NCBI RefSeq assembly: GCF_025971955.1
Contig: NZ_JAPDMX010000003.1
Span: forward strand, 1 to 64,000
Origin: Shewanella subflava
GTDB lineage: Bacteria > Pseudomonadota > Gammaproteobacteria > Enterobacterales > Shewanellaceae
DNA: 64,000 bases
Direction: 5' to 3'
Part shown: positions 1 to 8,081 of the stretch, in pieces
Numbering within the stretch: the first letter of the stretch is position 1
How the letters are laid out: each line of letters starts with the position of its first letter
The notes under the pieces: generated by a model
The model's database searches: none
What the model was told of the DNA's origin: nothing
Seen by the model: only the letters and a program-made list of their open reading frames with translations
Position numbers and translations under genes: made by a program

Positions 1-3000
1 CCGTCGACGGTTACCGCGGTATCTTCAGTGACGCTGCCAGTATCCGCCACCAGAGTAGGAACATCGTCAGTACCATTAATGGTAATGGTCACTGTGTGTG
101 TGGCCGTGCCATCTTTGGAGGTCACGGTGATATCACGGGTCAAGGTTTGACCTGCAGTCAGAGATTGCACATCGATGTGGTCGTTATTAAGGACATAGGT
201 CCAGTTACCGTTCGCATCAATCGAGAAGGTCCCGTAGTTGCCATCGGCGACATTGGTTTGTACTTGGAAAATGGCTTCGCCGGTGTCGACGTCAGTGACG
301 TCTAGCTTACCGTTAACCGTTTGTACGGTATTGGCATCGTTGTCGCTGGCGCCGTCTTCAGTGACCGTGCCTTTGTCGCTATCGCCGTTGCCGGTGCCGA
401 CAGTAATGTCAGCTGGATCGTTCGCACCCACAATGGTAATGGTCACAGTGTGTGTGTCCGTGCCATCTTTTGAGGTAACGGTGATGTCACGGGTCAAGGT
501 TTGACCTGCAGTCAGAGATTGCACATCGATGTGGTCGTTATTAAGGACATAGGTCCAGTTACCGTTCGCATCAATCGAGAAGGTCCCGTAGTTGCCATCG
601 GCGACATTGGTTTGTACTTGGAAAATGGCTTCGCCGGTGTCGACGTCAGTGACGTCTAGCTTACCGTTAACCGTTTGTACGGTATTGGCATCGTTGTCGC
701 TGGCGCCGTCTTCAGTGACCGTGCCTTTGTCAGAGTCGTTAACTGTTATAGTTGCTGGATCACCTACAGGTGTTACTTCAATGGTTAATGTTGCAGTAAC
801 GCCAGTATTGGTGGTGTAGGTGATCACAGGAACGCTGCCGTTCCAGTTGTCATTTGGGGTGAAGGTGTATGAACCATCAGCGTTGATGACAAGAGTGCCG
901 CCTTCAAGCGTGACTTCACTTCCCGCTAGGTAGGTTTCACCATTTACTTCAAAAGAAACCACGGCTAAATCTGAGTCAATATCGCTGTCATTATCTAATA
1001 CGTTACCAGTAGCAACCGTATCTTCAGCGATAGTTTGGCTGTCATTCACCAATACAGAGGCATCATCAACAGGCGTTACTTCAATGGTTAATGTTGCTGT
1101 TGAACCCGTATTGGTGGTGTAGGTGATCACTGGGACTTGACCGTTCCAGTTGTCATTTGGGGTAAAGGTGTATGAACCATCAGCGTTGATGACAAGAGTG
1201 CCGCCTTCAAGCGTGACTTCACTGCCCGCTAGGTAGGTTTCACCATTGACCTCAAAAGAAACCACGGTTAAGTCAGAATCTGGATCGCTGTCGTTATCTA
1301 ACACATTACCTGTCGCTGGTGTGTCTTCAGCTACCGTCACCACGTCATTCAATGTGACCGTCGGATCATCGACTGGCGTCACTTCAATGGTTAATGTTGC
1401 AGTAACGCCGGTATTGGTGGTGTAGGTGATCACTGGGACTTGACCGTTCCAGTTTTCATTAGGGGTAAAGGTATATGAACCATCAGCATTTAGGACTAGC
1501 ACGCCATTTTCTAACGTGACTTGTGTACCAGCTGCATAGGATTGACCTTCTACTTCAAAACTGACAACGGCTAAATCTGAGTCAATATCGCTGTCATTAT
1601 CTAATACGTTACCAGTAGCAACCGTATCTTCGGCGATAGTTTGGCTGTCGTTCACCAATACAGAGGCATCATCAACAGGCGTCACTTCAATGGTTAATGT
1701 TGCAGTAACGCCGGTATTGGTGGTGTAGGTGATCACTGGGACTTGACCGTTCCAGTTTTCATTTGGGGTAAAGGTATATGAACCATCAGCATTTAGGACT
1801 AGCACGCCATTTTCTAACGTGACTTGTGTACCAGCTGCATAGGATTGACCTTCTACTTCAAAGCTGACAACGGCTAAATCTGAGTCAATATCGCTGTCAT
1901 TATCTAATACGTTACCAGTAGCAACCGTATCTTCGGCGATAGTTTGGCTGTCGTTCACCAATACAGAGGCATCATCAACAGGTGTTACTTCAATGGTTAA
2001 TGTTGCAGTAACGCCGGTATTGGTGGTGTAGGTGATCACTGGGACTTGACCGTTCCAGTTTTCATTTGGGGTAAAGGTATATGAACCATCAGCATTTAGG
2101 ACTAGCACGCCATTTTCTAACGTGACTTGTGTACCAGCTGCATAGGATTGACCTTCTACTTCAAAGCTGACAACGGATAAGTTTGAGTCTACATCACTGT
2201 CATTATCTAATACGTTACCAGTAGCAACCGTATCTTCGGCAATAATTTGGCTGTCGTTCGCCAATACAGAGGCATCATCAACAGGTGTTACTTCAATGGT
2301 TAATGTTGCAGTAACGCCAGTATTGGTGGTGTAGGTGATCACTGGGACTTGACCGTTCCAGTTTTCATTTGGGGTAAATGTATATGAACCATCAGCGTTG
2401 AGGACTAGCACGCCATTTTCTAACGTGACTTGTGTCCCTGCCTCATAGGATTGACCTTCCACCTCAAAGCTGACAACGGATAAGTTTGAGTCTACATCGC
2501 TGTCATTATCTAATACGTTACCAGTAGCAACCGTATCTTCGGAGACAGTATTGCTATCGTTAGCCAATACTGATGGGACATCATTAAGAATAATTGGGGT
2601 ATCTTCTTGTGCTAATGGGGCTGCTGCAGGTTGGGCTGCAGTACTAAATCCAGCATTAGCAATGGTTTCATCACCGGTTCGTGTTAAAGATACGAACCCT
2701 GAGTTGCCTTGATTACCAGTAGGTGTGCCAGCAGCGGTTTCAGGTAGTTCCGCAGTTGGATCTTCACCTGATGCAATCAAAGCCTGGAGAGCTTCAATTT
2801 CATCTAGTGCATCTAAGTTAGCAATATCTGCATTTGACGTTGATTGGGGAAGTGTGTCTGCGTCTGTCGCATAAATGGTACCATCATCGAATGTGATAAC
2901 AAAACGAGCATTATCATCAAAAACTAACACGCTTCCAGACGGTATTGCTTGCCCTAACTGAACAGATGTTAATTTATTGTCTACAGATAAACTGATATTA

Positions 3001-3050
3001 CTTTGCGTTTCAGTTAACGTGCCCGTTTTTGAAGTTGTGATCGTACCCAT
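1..3050 (-). CDS. Giant LapA/BapA-type repetitive adhesin, N-terminal part (C-terminus lies outside the window)
   Basis: The frame is open from an ATG at 3048-3050 to the window edge, about 1016 residues. Residues 1-100 form a module starting MGTITTSKTG with a short beta-rich part (SVLVFDDNARFVITFDDGTIY), like the N-terminal retention module of LapA-family type I secreted adhesins. A TAAG motif at residues 105-108 matches the site cut by the periplasmic protease LapG. Then come six 101-residue Ig/cadherin-like repeats with Asp-rich linkers (NVLDNDSDVDS) that probably bind calcium, and two VCBS repeats of 118 residues continuing off the edge. There is no Sec signal, as expected for type I secretion, whose signal would be C-terminal and unseen. 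Role inferred: surface attachment and biofilm. The family is clear; the ligand is unknown. Confidence 0.88.
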   Translation of the reverse strand, partial: MGTITTSKTGTLTETQSNISLSVDNKLTSVQLGQAIPSGSVLVFDDNARFVITFDDGTIYATDADTLPQSTSNADIANLDALDEIEALQALIASGEDPTAELPETAAGTPTGNQGNSGFVSLTRTGDETIANAGFSTAAQPAAAPLAQEDTPIILNDVPSVLANDSNTVSEDTVATGNVLDNDSDVDSNLSVVSFEVEGQSYEAGTQVTLENGVLVLNADGSYTFTPNENWNGQVPVITYTTNTGVTATLTIEVTPVDDASVLANDSQIIAEDTVATGNVLDNDSDVDSNLSVVSFEVEGQSYAAGTQVTLENGVLVLNADGSYTFTPNENWNGQVPVITYTTNTGVTATLTIEVTPVDDASVLVNDSQTIAEDTVATGNVLDNDSDIDSDLAVVSFEVEGQSYAAGTQVTLENGVLVLNADGSYTFTPNENWNGQVPVITYTTNTGVTATLTIEVTPVDDASVLVNDSQTIAEDTVATGNVLDNDSDIDSDLAVVSFEVEGQSYAAGTQVTLENGVLVLNADGSYTFTPNENWNGQVPVITYTTNTGVTATLTIEVTPVDDPTVTLNDVVTVAEDTPATGNVLDNDSDPDSDLTVVSFEVNGETYLAGSEVTLEGGTLVINADGSYTFTPNDNWNGQVPVITYTTNTGSTATLTIEVTPVDDASVLVNDSQTIAEDTVATGNVLDNDSDIDSDLAVVSFEVNGETYLAGSEVTLEGGTLVINADGSYTFTPNDNWNGSVPVITYTTNTGVTATLTIEVTPVGDPATITVNDSDKGTVTEDGASDNDANTVQTVNGKLDVTDVDTGEAIFQVQTNVADGNYGTFSIDANGNWTYVLNNDHIDVQSLTAGQTLTRDITVTSKDGTDTHTVTITIVGANDPADITVGTGNGDSDKGTVTEDGASDNDANTVQTVNGKLDVTDVDTGEAIFQVQTNVADGNYGTFSIDANGNWTYVLNNDHIDVQSLTAGQTLTRDITVTSKDGTATHTVTITINGTDDVPTLVADTGSVTEDTAVTVD
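78..731 (-). repeat. Two near-identical VCBS repeats, 354-bp period
   Basis: A stretch of about 300 bp at 78-377 recurs at 432-731 with only scattered substitutions; for example, the segment beginning CCATCGGCGACATT occurs at 241 and again at 595. The period of 354 bp equals 118 codons, so the frame is kept. The translated unit (DVTDVDTGEAIFQV, DGNYGTFSIDANGNWTY) is a VCBS repeat. Near-identity at the DNA level points to recent duplication or gene conversion. Confidence 0.9.
769..2586 (-). repeat. Six tandem 303-bp adhesin repeats
   Basis: The marker GG(C/T)GTTACTTCAATGG or its close variant begins at 769, 1072, 1375, 1678, 1981 and 2284, giving an exact 303-bp (101-codon) period. The two leftmost copies share one version of the central strand-coding block (with GTGCCGCCTTCAAGCGTGAC); the four right-hand copies share another (with ACGCCATTTTCTAACGTGAC). 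The linkers are mixed between the two groups. The translated unit ends ITYTTNTG(V/S)TATLTIEVTPV, an Ig/cadherin-like fold by inference. Confidence 0.9.
2727..2738 (-). other. LapG-type proteolysis motif (TAAG) in the adhesin
   Basis: Codons 105-108 read Thr-Ala-Ala-Gly, between the retention module and a low-complexity linker (TPTGNQGNSG). In Pseudomonas fluorescens LapA the c-di-GMP-controlled protease LapG cuts between the two alanines of a TAAG at nearly the same distance from the N-terminus. The lapG and lapD genes are not in this window. Confidence 0.7.
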
Positions 3051-3508
3051 GTTTTTAGCTCCCAACAGCTAGTGCAAACTCAAAAATGCTTATTAAATAA
3101 AGTGTTTAGCCTGATTTTGTATAAACAGTTTTTTATACATTATTTAAGCTTAGTTTAGATCTTACAATTTTATGCCAAAACCATAACATAGTCAATTTTT
3201 TGACTATGCAGTAAAAAGCTATAACTTTCTGAAATTTTTTCATTAAAGATTATTGTAGAATACAAAACGTTTCAGCTTATGACGTTCACCTGAAATTTAT
3301 GTAAATAAATTGAATAACATCTAGGGTTGAGTTTTAACTCTATATAAAGCTTATTTTTTAGAGCGCATAAAACACTAGCTACGATGATTTAGCTCATTTG
3401 GGTTCTGAGGATTTTGATAAAGCAGAAGCAGGCGAAGGGGAGCATGGTAGATGGTCAAGAAATGAAAACCTTTAAGATTCAAAGATTATCATTTCTTGAC
3501 CAAAGCAG
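3051..3508. other. Intergenic region upstream of the adhesin
   Basis: This AT-rich 458-bp stretch lies between the adhesin start and the end of hemY. It must hold the adhesin promoter on the minus strand, but I could not assign a convincing -35/-10 pair. The only clear structure is the 14-bp inverted repeat at 3452-3502. No ORF here looks coding. Confidence 0.5.
3452..3502. repeat. 14-bp perfect inverted repeat, possible hemY terminator
   Basis: TGGTCAAGAAATGA (3452-3465) and its exact complement TCATTTCTTGACCA (3489-3502) are separated by 23 bases, just after the hemY stop. There is no T tract on either strand. It could be a weak or Rho-assisted terminator, an mRNA-stabilising hairpin, or an operator. 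Confidence 0.45.
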
Positions 3509-4681
3509 TTAATCGTTAAGATGTGCCGCGTTTCGATAGCTTTGTAAAGCCATCATATTGTCACCGAGTTGTTCTTGAACTTGTGCAAGTGCTAACCATC
3601 TAGCACGAGTAGGGCTAATATGGCAGGCATGATTAAAATGCATTTTTGCTTGTTTGAAATCTCGTGTTTGCAAAGCAAGGTTCGCAAGGCACTCTTGATA
3701 ATTTACTATATTTTCATGGGTTTGCTCAAACTTTGTTAATGTTTTTCTGATGTCTTGATCATGGGCGGTGGCTATTTTTGCTACCGCATCAAATAAAGCC
3801 GCAGTGGGCTCTGCTTTAAGACGTTTTGACAATAATTTTAGCGCTTCGTCTTTACGTTGTAATTTGCATAAAGCATACAAATAAGCCACAAAGGTATCAG
3901 TTGGAGTTTTTTCAGATTTGCTAAACCAGCCCCAACATTTATCTAAATCGTTTGACGACTGTTCAGCGGCTTTGTTAACCAGTTGTACATTCGTTTGCAC
4001 CGAGATTGTTTGTAACTTTTCTTCAGGATAAATATGGCGTTTGGCTAAAATAGGTAATATTAACTTTAGCGCCGACCAATCTTGCTGGGCGAGGTACAAA
4101 TCAGCCGCAATTTTTAAAACAGGATTTTTACTCTTGCTGGTTGGTTCAAGTTCATCAAGTAAAACTCGTGCTTGAGTTAACTCGCCTTGTTGAAGTAAAT
4201 AACGGGTGCGAGTTGTCAGCGCCGCGGCTTTTGCTAAAGGCTCTGCTTGAGCTTGGGTAAGATAGCTATCTCGTTCAGCAATTTTTTGTTGATGCTGGGC
4301 CGCGCGAGCGGCAGCGAAATAGTTTAATGCCGGTAATTCGCCATTCTCAGCCCCTTTAGCCATTGCTTTTTCGGCAGCAGGCCAATCTTCTTCTGCCAAT
4401 GCTAAAGCACCGAGTAACGTTTGCTTTTTGGCTTTTTTTATCCGCCATTGTTCAGGTAAAAATCGACTGTTGAGCACCAGAGTCAATACTAAAACTAAGG
4501 CTCTTTTAATGATTTCAAATGCAACAAAAATGGCAAAAAGGACTAGCAGCCCAAAGGCTAAGCTAGTTTCAATTTGATAATCCCATATTGCAATATAGAT
4601 ATAGCCTTTAGTGGCTAAAATATAAGGTGTTAGACACAGTCCTAAAACGATGATGAGCACATACGCTAACAGTTTTATCAT
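3509..4681 (-). CDS. hemY: HemY, heme-biosynthesis-associated TPR membrane protein
   Basis: This 390-residue protein has two N-terminal transmembrane segments (about residues 5-24 and 40-60), the HemY_N arrangement, followed by a tetratricopeptide-rich C-terminal half, for example ARWLALAQVQEQLGDNMMALQSYRNA near the end. It is the gammaproteobacterial HemY, not the Gram-positive protoporphyrinogen oxidase of the same name. It is an inner-membrane protein whose exact function in tetrapyrrole synthesis is unsettled. Its start overlaps the hemX stop by 4 bp (ATGA), so the two are translationally coupled as the last genes of hemCDXY. Confidence 0.9.
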   Translation of the reverse strand: MIKLLAYVLIIVLGLCLTPYILATKGYIYIAIWDYQIETSLAFGLLVLFAIFVAFEIIKRALVLVLTLVLNSRFLPEQWRIKKAKKQTLLGALALAEEDWPAAEKAMAKGAENGELPALNYFAAARAAQHQQKIAERDSYLTQAQAEPLAKAAALTTRTRYLLQQGELTQARVLLDELEPTSKSKNPVLKIAADLYLAQQDWSALKLILPILAKRHIYPEEKLQTISVQTNVQLVNKAAEQSSNDLDKCWGWFSKSEKTPTDTFVAYLYALCKLQRKDEALKLLSKRLKAEPTAALFDAVAKIATAHDQDIRKTLTKFEQTHENIVNYQECLANLALQTRDFKQAKMHFNHACHISPTRARWLALAQVQEQLGDNMMALQSYRNAAHLND

Positions 4682-5871
4682 AGCGTTGGCTCCTCTTCTG
4701 GCATCATTTGTCCATAAGTCATTAACTCTTGTAATAAAGGTGTTGATTGAAATTGCTTGGTGTTAATCGACTCTATAGTGAGACCTGATAATTTATCAAG
4801 TTGGGCTAAAACGTTCAGCGTATTTCGGTCATTCGTATCAAAATATTGCTTTACCCATCGCTTCGCATAATCGATCGCACTTTTATAACCTTGTGCATCA
4901 TAGTTATGCAGCGATAACTGTGCTTGCAATAGCTTAAAGCGCACATTTTCAACTAAATACCACTGTTGCTCTAAGGGTAAAAGTGGCTCTAAATCTGTGG
5001 TGCGTTGTCTGATGGTAATAAAGCCTTCAACAAACTGTTTAAATGACTTAGAAAGGTTGGTTTGCCAATCGTCAATCGAGTCGGTAAGTGGCTCGGTTAA
5101 AGGATCTGCTGATATTTCGGTATTGATTCTATTTAATGGTAAGTTAGCGATTTGATCTATTACCGCATCAATGGCATAAACTGAACCTGCTATATCGGTG
5201 ATTTTAATTGCTTGAGTTGTAACAATATCATGGGCAAGGGCTTTACGCAGTTGATGTAAAGCGGGATCTTTCATCGCTTCAATTCTGTTATCAGCGGCTT
5301 GCAATAAACGGACAGCTGTTTGAGGATCTTTTTCAAGCCAAACTTTTCGGCTGGCCATACGAACAAGGTATTCTGCTTCAGAAGCCATCCAATGATTAGG
5401 ACTGCGTTGTGCAACAATAGCAACACGCTCTTGCAGTTGTTGATGCGCTTTTTGTAGTGAAACTAATTGCTGATAGGCTTTGGCATCATCACTTTGTTGC
5501 TGCTCTAACTGGGCAATACGTTGATTTGGCGCTGAAAGTGATTGCTGTAGCTCCTGCTTAAGTTGCTGATTACGCACTTCGACGGCAGAGAAGTCACTGA
5601 CTAACTTTTGTTGTTGAGCTTGCTGGTTATTGAGTTGCAAATATAACCAATAACATCCTGCAATGGCTGCTCCTGCAGCTAACCAGCTAATCAATATGCT
5701 TAATCTTACCCACCACGAACTACCTAATTTGCGATGGCGGCTTGATGGTCCGGGCGCGCGTTTTAACGTTGGTGGCGTTTTAGTCACTTTAGATGAGTCG
5801 TCCTTTGCCTGAGGCTTTAACACGGTTTCGTTTGTGTCAACTTCAGTGGTTTCGGGTGTGTTGTTATCCAT
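4678..5871 (-). CDS. hemX: HemX, membrane-anchored coiled-coil protein of the hem operon
   Basis: This 397-residue protein has an acidic and then basic cytoplasmic N-terminus, one transmembrane helix at about residues 54-78 (WWVRLSILISWLAAGAAIAG), a Gln-rich coiled coil at about 85-150, and a helical HemX domain (EAEYLVRMASRKVWLEKDPQTA and onward). HemX proteins were long annotated as uroporphyrinogen-III C-methyltransferase, but this sequence lacks the SAM-binding methyltransferase fold, so I do not assign that activity. It lies between hemD and hemY and overlaps hemY by 4 bp, supporting a scaffolding role in heme synthesis. Confidence 0.9.
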   Translation of the reverse strand: MDNNTPETTEVDTNETVLKPQAKDDSSKVTKTPPTLKRAPGPSSRHRKLGSSWWVRLSILISWLAAGAAIAGCYWLYLQLNNQQAQQQKLVSDFSAVEVRNQQLKQELQQSLSAPNQRIAQLEQQQSDDAKAYQQLVSLQKAHQQLQERVAIVAQRSPNHWMASEAEYLVRMASRKVWLEKDPQTAVRLLQAADNRIEAMKDPALHQLRKALAHDIVTTQAIKITDIAGSVYAIDAVIDQIANLPLNRINTEISADPLTEPLTDSIDDWQTNLSKSFKQFVEGFITIRQRTTDLEPLLPLEQQWYLVENVRFKLLQAQLSLHNYDAQGYKSAIDYAKRWVKQYFDTNDRNTLNVLAQLDKLSGLTIESINTKQFQSTPLLQELMTYGQMMPEEEPTL

Positions 5872-5949
5872 GAACAGTCCTTGAAAGCAAAATACGACAA
5901 TTTGATCGTGAAAAACTCACTATCATTAAATCATGTGATGAAGAGGAAA

Positions 5950-6672
5950 TTACGCAGACAGACCTAAAGCTGCAAGTACAGCTTGAGTATTTGCTCCATT
6001 TGCATTGGTTACTCGGTGTAATCCTAATGCATTTGCCTGTAATTCCACACGATTACTTGGCACTATGATATGACATGAATGTAGCCATGCAAATAATTCT
6101 TTTGGAATTAGTGCAATTAAATTGGTTAATATCTCACCGCTGGTCACCACAATCGTATCAATACCAAATGCGGTCCATTGTTGATATATCGGTTGTTCAT
6201 GGAATTGCGGGGCAGTACGTTGATAGACATCCCAATAACAGACTGTGGCGCCACGTTGTTGGAGTTCTTCTGCGATAGTTTCTCGACCGCCCGATCCTCT
6301 GCATATAATAAATGATTGTTTATTCACATTTTGCAGTTGAGGTAATGACAGTAATCCTTCGCTATCCTGACTTTCTTCTGGTGCAGTAAAAACGTTTAAG
6401 TTAAAACACTTTAATGCATCGGTAGTGGCTTGCCCGACGGCAAAGTATCGGCATGATAAAGGAAACTGATACTGGAGTTTTTCTGCGGTAAATTTAACGG
6501 CATTGGTGCTGATGAAAATCAGGTTATTTACATCAAAAAAATGTGATGGGACAGCTTGATGAGTGGCTTCAACTGCTAAAAGCGGAGTCACCATATGAGC
6601 AACTTGACGTTTTTCAAGTTGCTCAATCATATCTTGATTACGGCCTTCTGGCCGCGTTAGCAAGACTTTCAT
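5950..6672 (-). CDS. hemD: Uroporphyrinogen-III synthase
   Basis: This enzyme cyclises hydroxymethylbilane to uroporphyrinogen III with inversion of ring D, in the cytoplasm. The 240-residue product begins MKVLLTRPEGRNQDM, the usual HemD start. It has typical two-lobe features (LIFISTNAV, FAVGQATTDAL, IICRGSGGRETIAEEL, IDTIVVTSGEILTNL). A TTG two codons upstream (6676-6678) is an alternative start; I prefer the ATG. It follows hemC by about 10 bp. HemD is poorly conserved, so motif and context carry the call together. Confidence 0.9.
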   Translation of the reverse strand: MKVLLTRPEGRNQDMIEQLEKRQVAHMVTPLLAVEATHQAVPSHFFDVNNLIFISTNAVKFTAEKLQYQFPLSCRYFAVGQATTDALKCFNLNVFTAPEESQDSEGLLSLPQLQNVNKQSFIICRGSGGRETIAEELQQRGATVCYWDVYQRTAPQFHEQPIYQQWTAFGIDTIVVTSGEILTNLIALIPKELFAWLHSCHIIVPSNRVELQANALGLHRVTNANGANTQAVLAALGLSA

Positions 6673-6682
6673 GGTCAAATCA

Positions 6683-7618
6683 TTACTTAGCGTAAACGGC
6701 GTCTAGGATGGTTTTAGCACCGCGACTGAGAAGATCATTCGCCAGAGCTTGTCCTAGTTCAATGGCTTGGGTTTTATCGCCAGCAACTTGTCCTGTGATC
6801 ACCTGACTACCATCTGGATTACCCACTAAACCGCGTAGGGTTAATGTATCGCCAACGATTTCAGCATATGCACCAATCGGAACCTGACAACCGCCTTCTA
6901 AGCGAGTATTCATAGCTCGCTCAGCTAATACGCGATAACGGGTTTCTAAATGTTCAAGGGGAGCAAGTAGGCTTTTCACGCGTTCATCATTGCTACGACA
7001 TTCAATTCCTACAGCACCTTGGCCGTTAGCGGGTAATGACTCTTCTGCAGAAATAAAGCTGGCGATACGTTGCTCTAACTTAAGGCGAATTAGGCCAGCA
7101 GCGGCAAGAATAATGGCATCATAATCACCACTGTCTAATTTTGCTAAACGGGTGCCAACGTTGCCACGCAAATCTTTGATAACAAGGTCGGGGCGAGACG
7201 CACGTATTTGGCATTGACGACGAAGACTTGATGTACCCACTACAGCGCCTAGGGGGAGTTCGCTGATACTTTTATAGCTATTTGACACAAATGCATCGCG
7301 AGGATCTTCACGCTCACAAATGACTTGCAAACCAAGTCCTTCAGGAAAATCTACTGGCACATCTTTCATTGAATGCACTGCGATATCAGCACGGTCTTCT
7401 AACATGGCAACTTCAAGTTCTTTAACAAATAAGCCTTTGCCACCCACTTTGGCGAGTGGTGTGTCTAAAATCACATCACCTTTAGTGCTCATTGGAAGGA
7501 GTTCAACGATTAACCCTGGGTGAATGCGCTCTAATTCTGCCTTTACAAACTCAGCTTGCCACATTGCCAGTGGACTTTTACGCGTTGCGATACGAATAGT
7601 GTTTTCAGACATAGCCAT
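6683..7618 (-). CDS. hemC: Porphobilinogen deaminase (hydroxymethylbilane synthase)
   Basis: It polymerises four porphobilinogens to hydroxymethylbilane using a dipyrromethane cofactor. Hallmarks are [17 protein letters not shown] at the N-terminus, [22 protein letters not shown], and the cofactor-attachment Cys in [14 protein letters not shown]. The frame stays open upstream to 7759, but that extension ([16 protein letters not shown]) is unlike the family. An ATG at 7616-7618, with GGA eight bases upstream, gives 311 residues, close to E. coli HemC (313). First gene of hemCDXY, divergent from cyaA. Confidence 0.95.
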   Translation of the reverse strand: MAMSENTIRIATRKSPLAMWQAEFVKAELERIHPGLIVELLPMSTKGDVILDTPLAKVGGKGLFVKELEVAMLEDRADIAVHSMKDVPVDFPEGLGLQVICEREDPRDAFVSNSYKSISELPLGAVVGTSSLRRQCQIRASRPDLVIKDLRGNVGTRLAKLDSGDYDAIILAAAGLIRLKLEQRIASFISAEESLPANGQGAVGIECRSNDERVKSLLAPLEHLETRYRVLAERAMNTRLEGGCQVPIGAYAEIVGDTLTLRGLVGNPDGSQVITGQVAGDKTQAIELGQALANDLLSRGAKTILDAVYAK

Positions 7619-8081
7619 ATTTATCCATCTACTTAACAGTAATTGCGCTAATGCTAACATTGGATTTAGGCATTTGTCATAACTGTGTTGAAATTGTTTG
7701 AAGTCGCACCATGATTTCTTAATTTCGCCACAAATCTGCCAAATAGCTTTAATGATCAAGCTTAATAATATTGATGTTGCGAATAATTTTACTGGTGAAT
7801 CAACGTTTGGTGATTTTTAAGTGAAGGTCTGCATTGTCATTGTATGAATTTCTTTGTCGCTAATAGCTTATCAGGCATTTTCTGCTGCCATTGTGTATGA
7901 AATTCAAACGTTTTAACTGTGTTTTGTGCAAATTGATACAATTCAATTCCACAACAAGACTTTCGGCTAGATTGCGAAAACCTAATTTAGTGTTAACCTT
8001 ATCACGTATTGGTTGTTTTATTTGATACAGGTCACATTTGATACTGATAAAACTCATCTGAATTGTTGAGCTATTGTATCG
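7619..8081. promoter_or_regulatory. Divergent hemC/cyaA control region
   Basis: This 463-bp region separates divergent hemC and cyaA, the same arrangement as in E. coli. It must hold both promoters. I see a half-site resembling a CRP site (GGTCACATTT at 8030-8039) close to the cyaA start, but no full palindrome and no unambiguous -35/-10 pair. A 75-codon frame on the minus strand at 7860-8087 overlaps the cyaA start and looks non-coding. Confidence 0.4.

Noticed and set aside
96..819. Plus-strand open frames of 69-88 codons opposite the adhesin
   Set aside because: They repeat with the 354-bp period and are antisense shadows of the VCBS repeats; composition is Val/Ser/Thr-rich with no RBS.
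769..2586. Regular 303-bp repeats considered as a CRISPR-like or satellite array
   Set aside because: The period is a multiple of three, the frame is open through all copies and the translation is an adhesin repeat. There is no short repeat with unique spacers.
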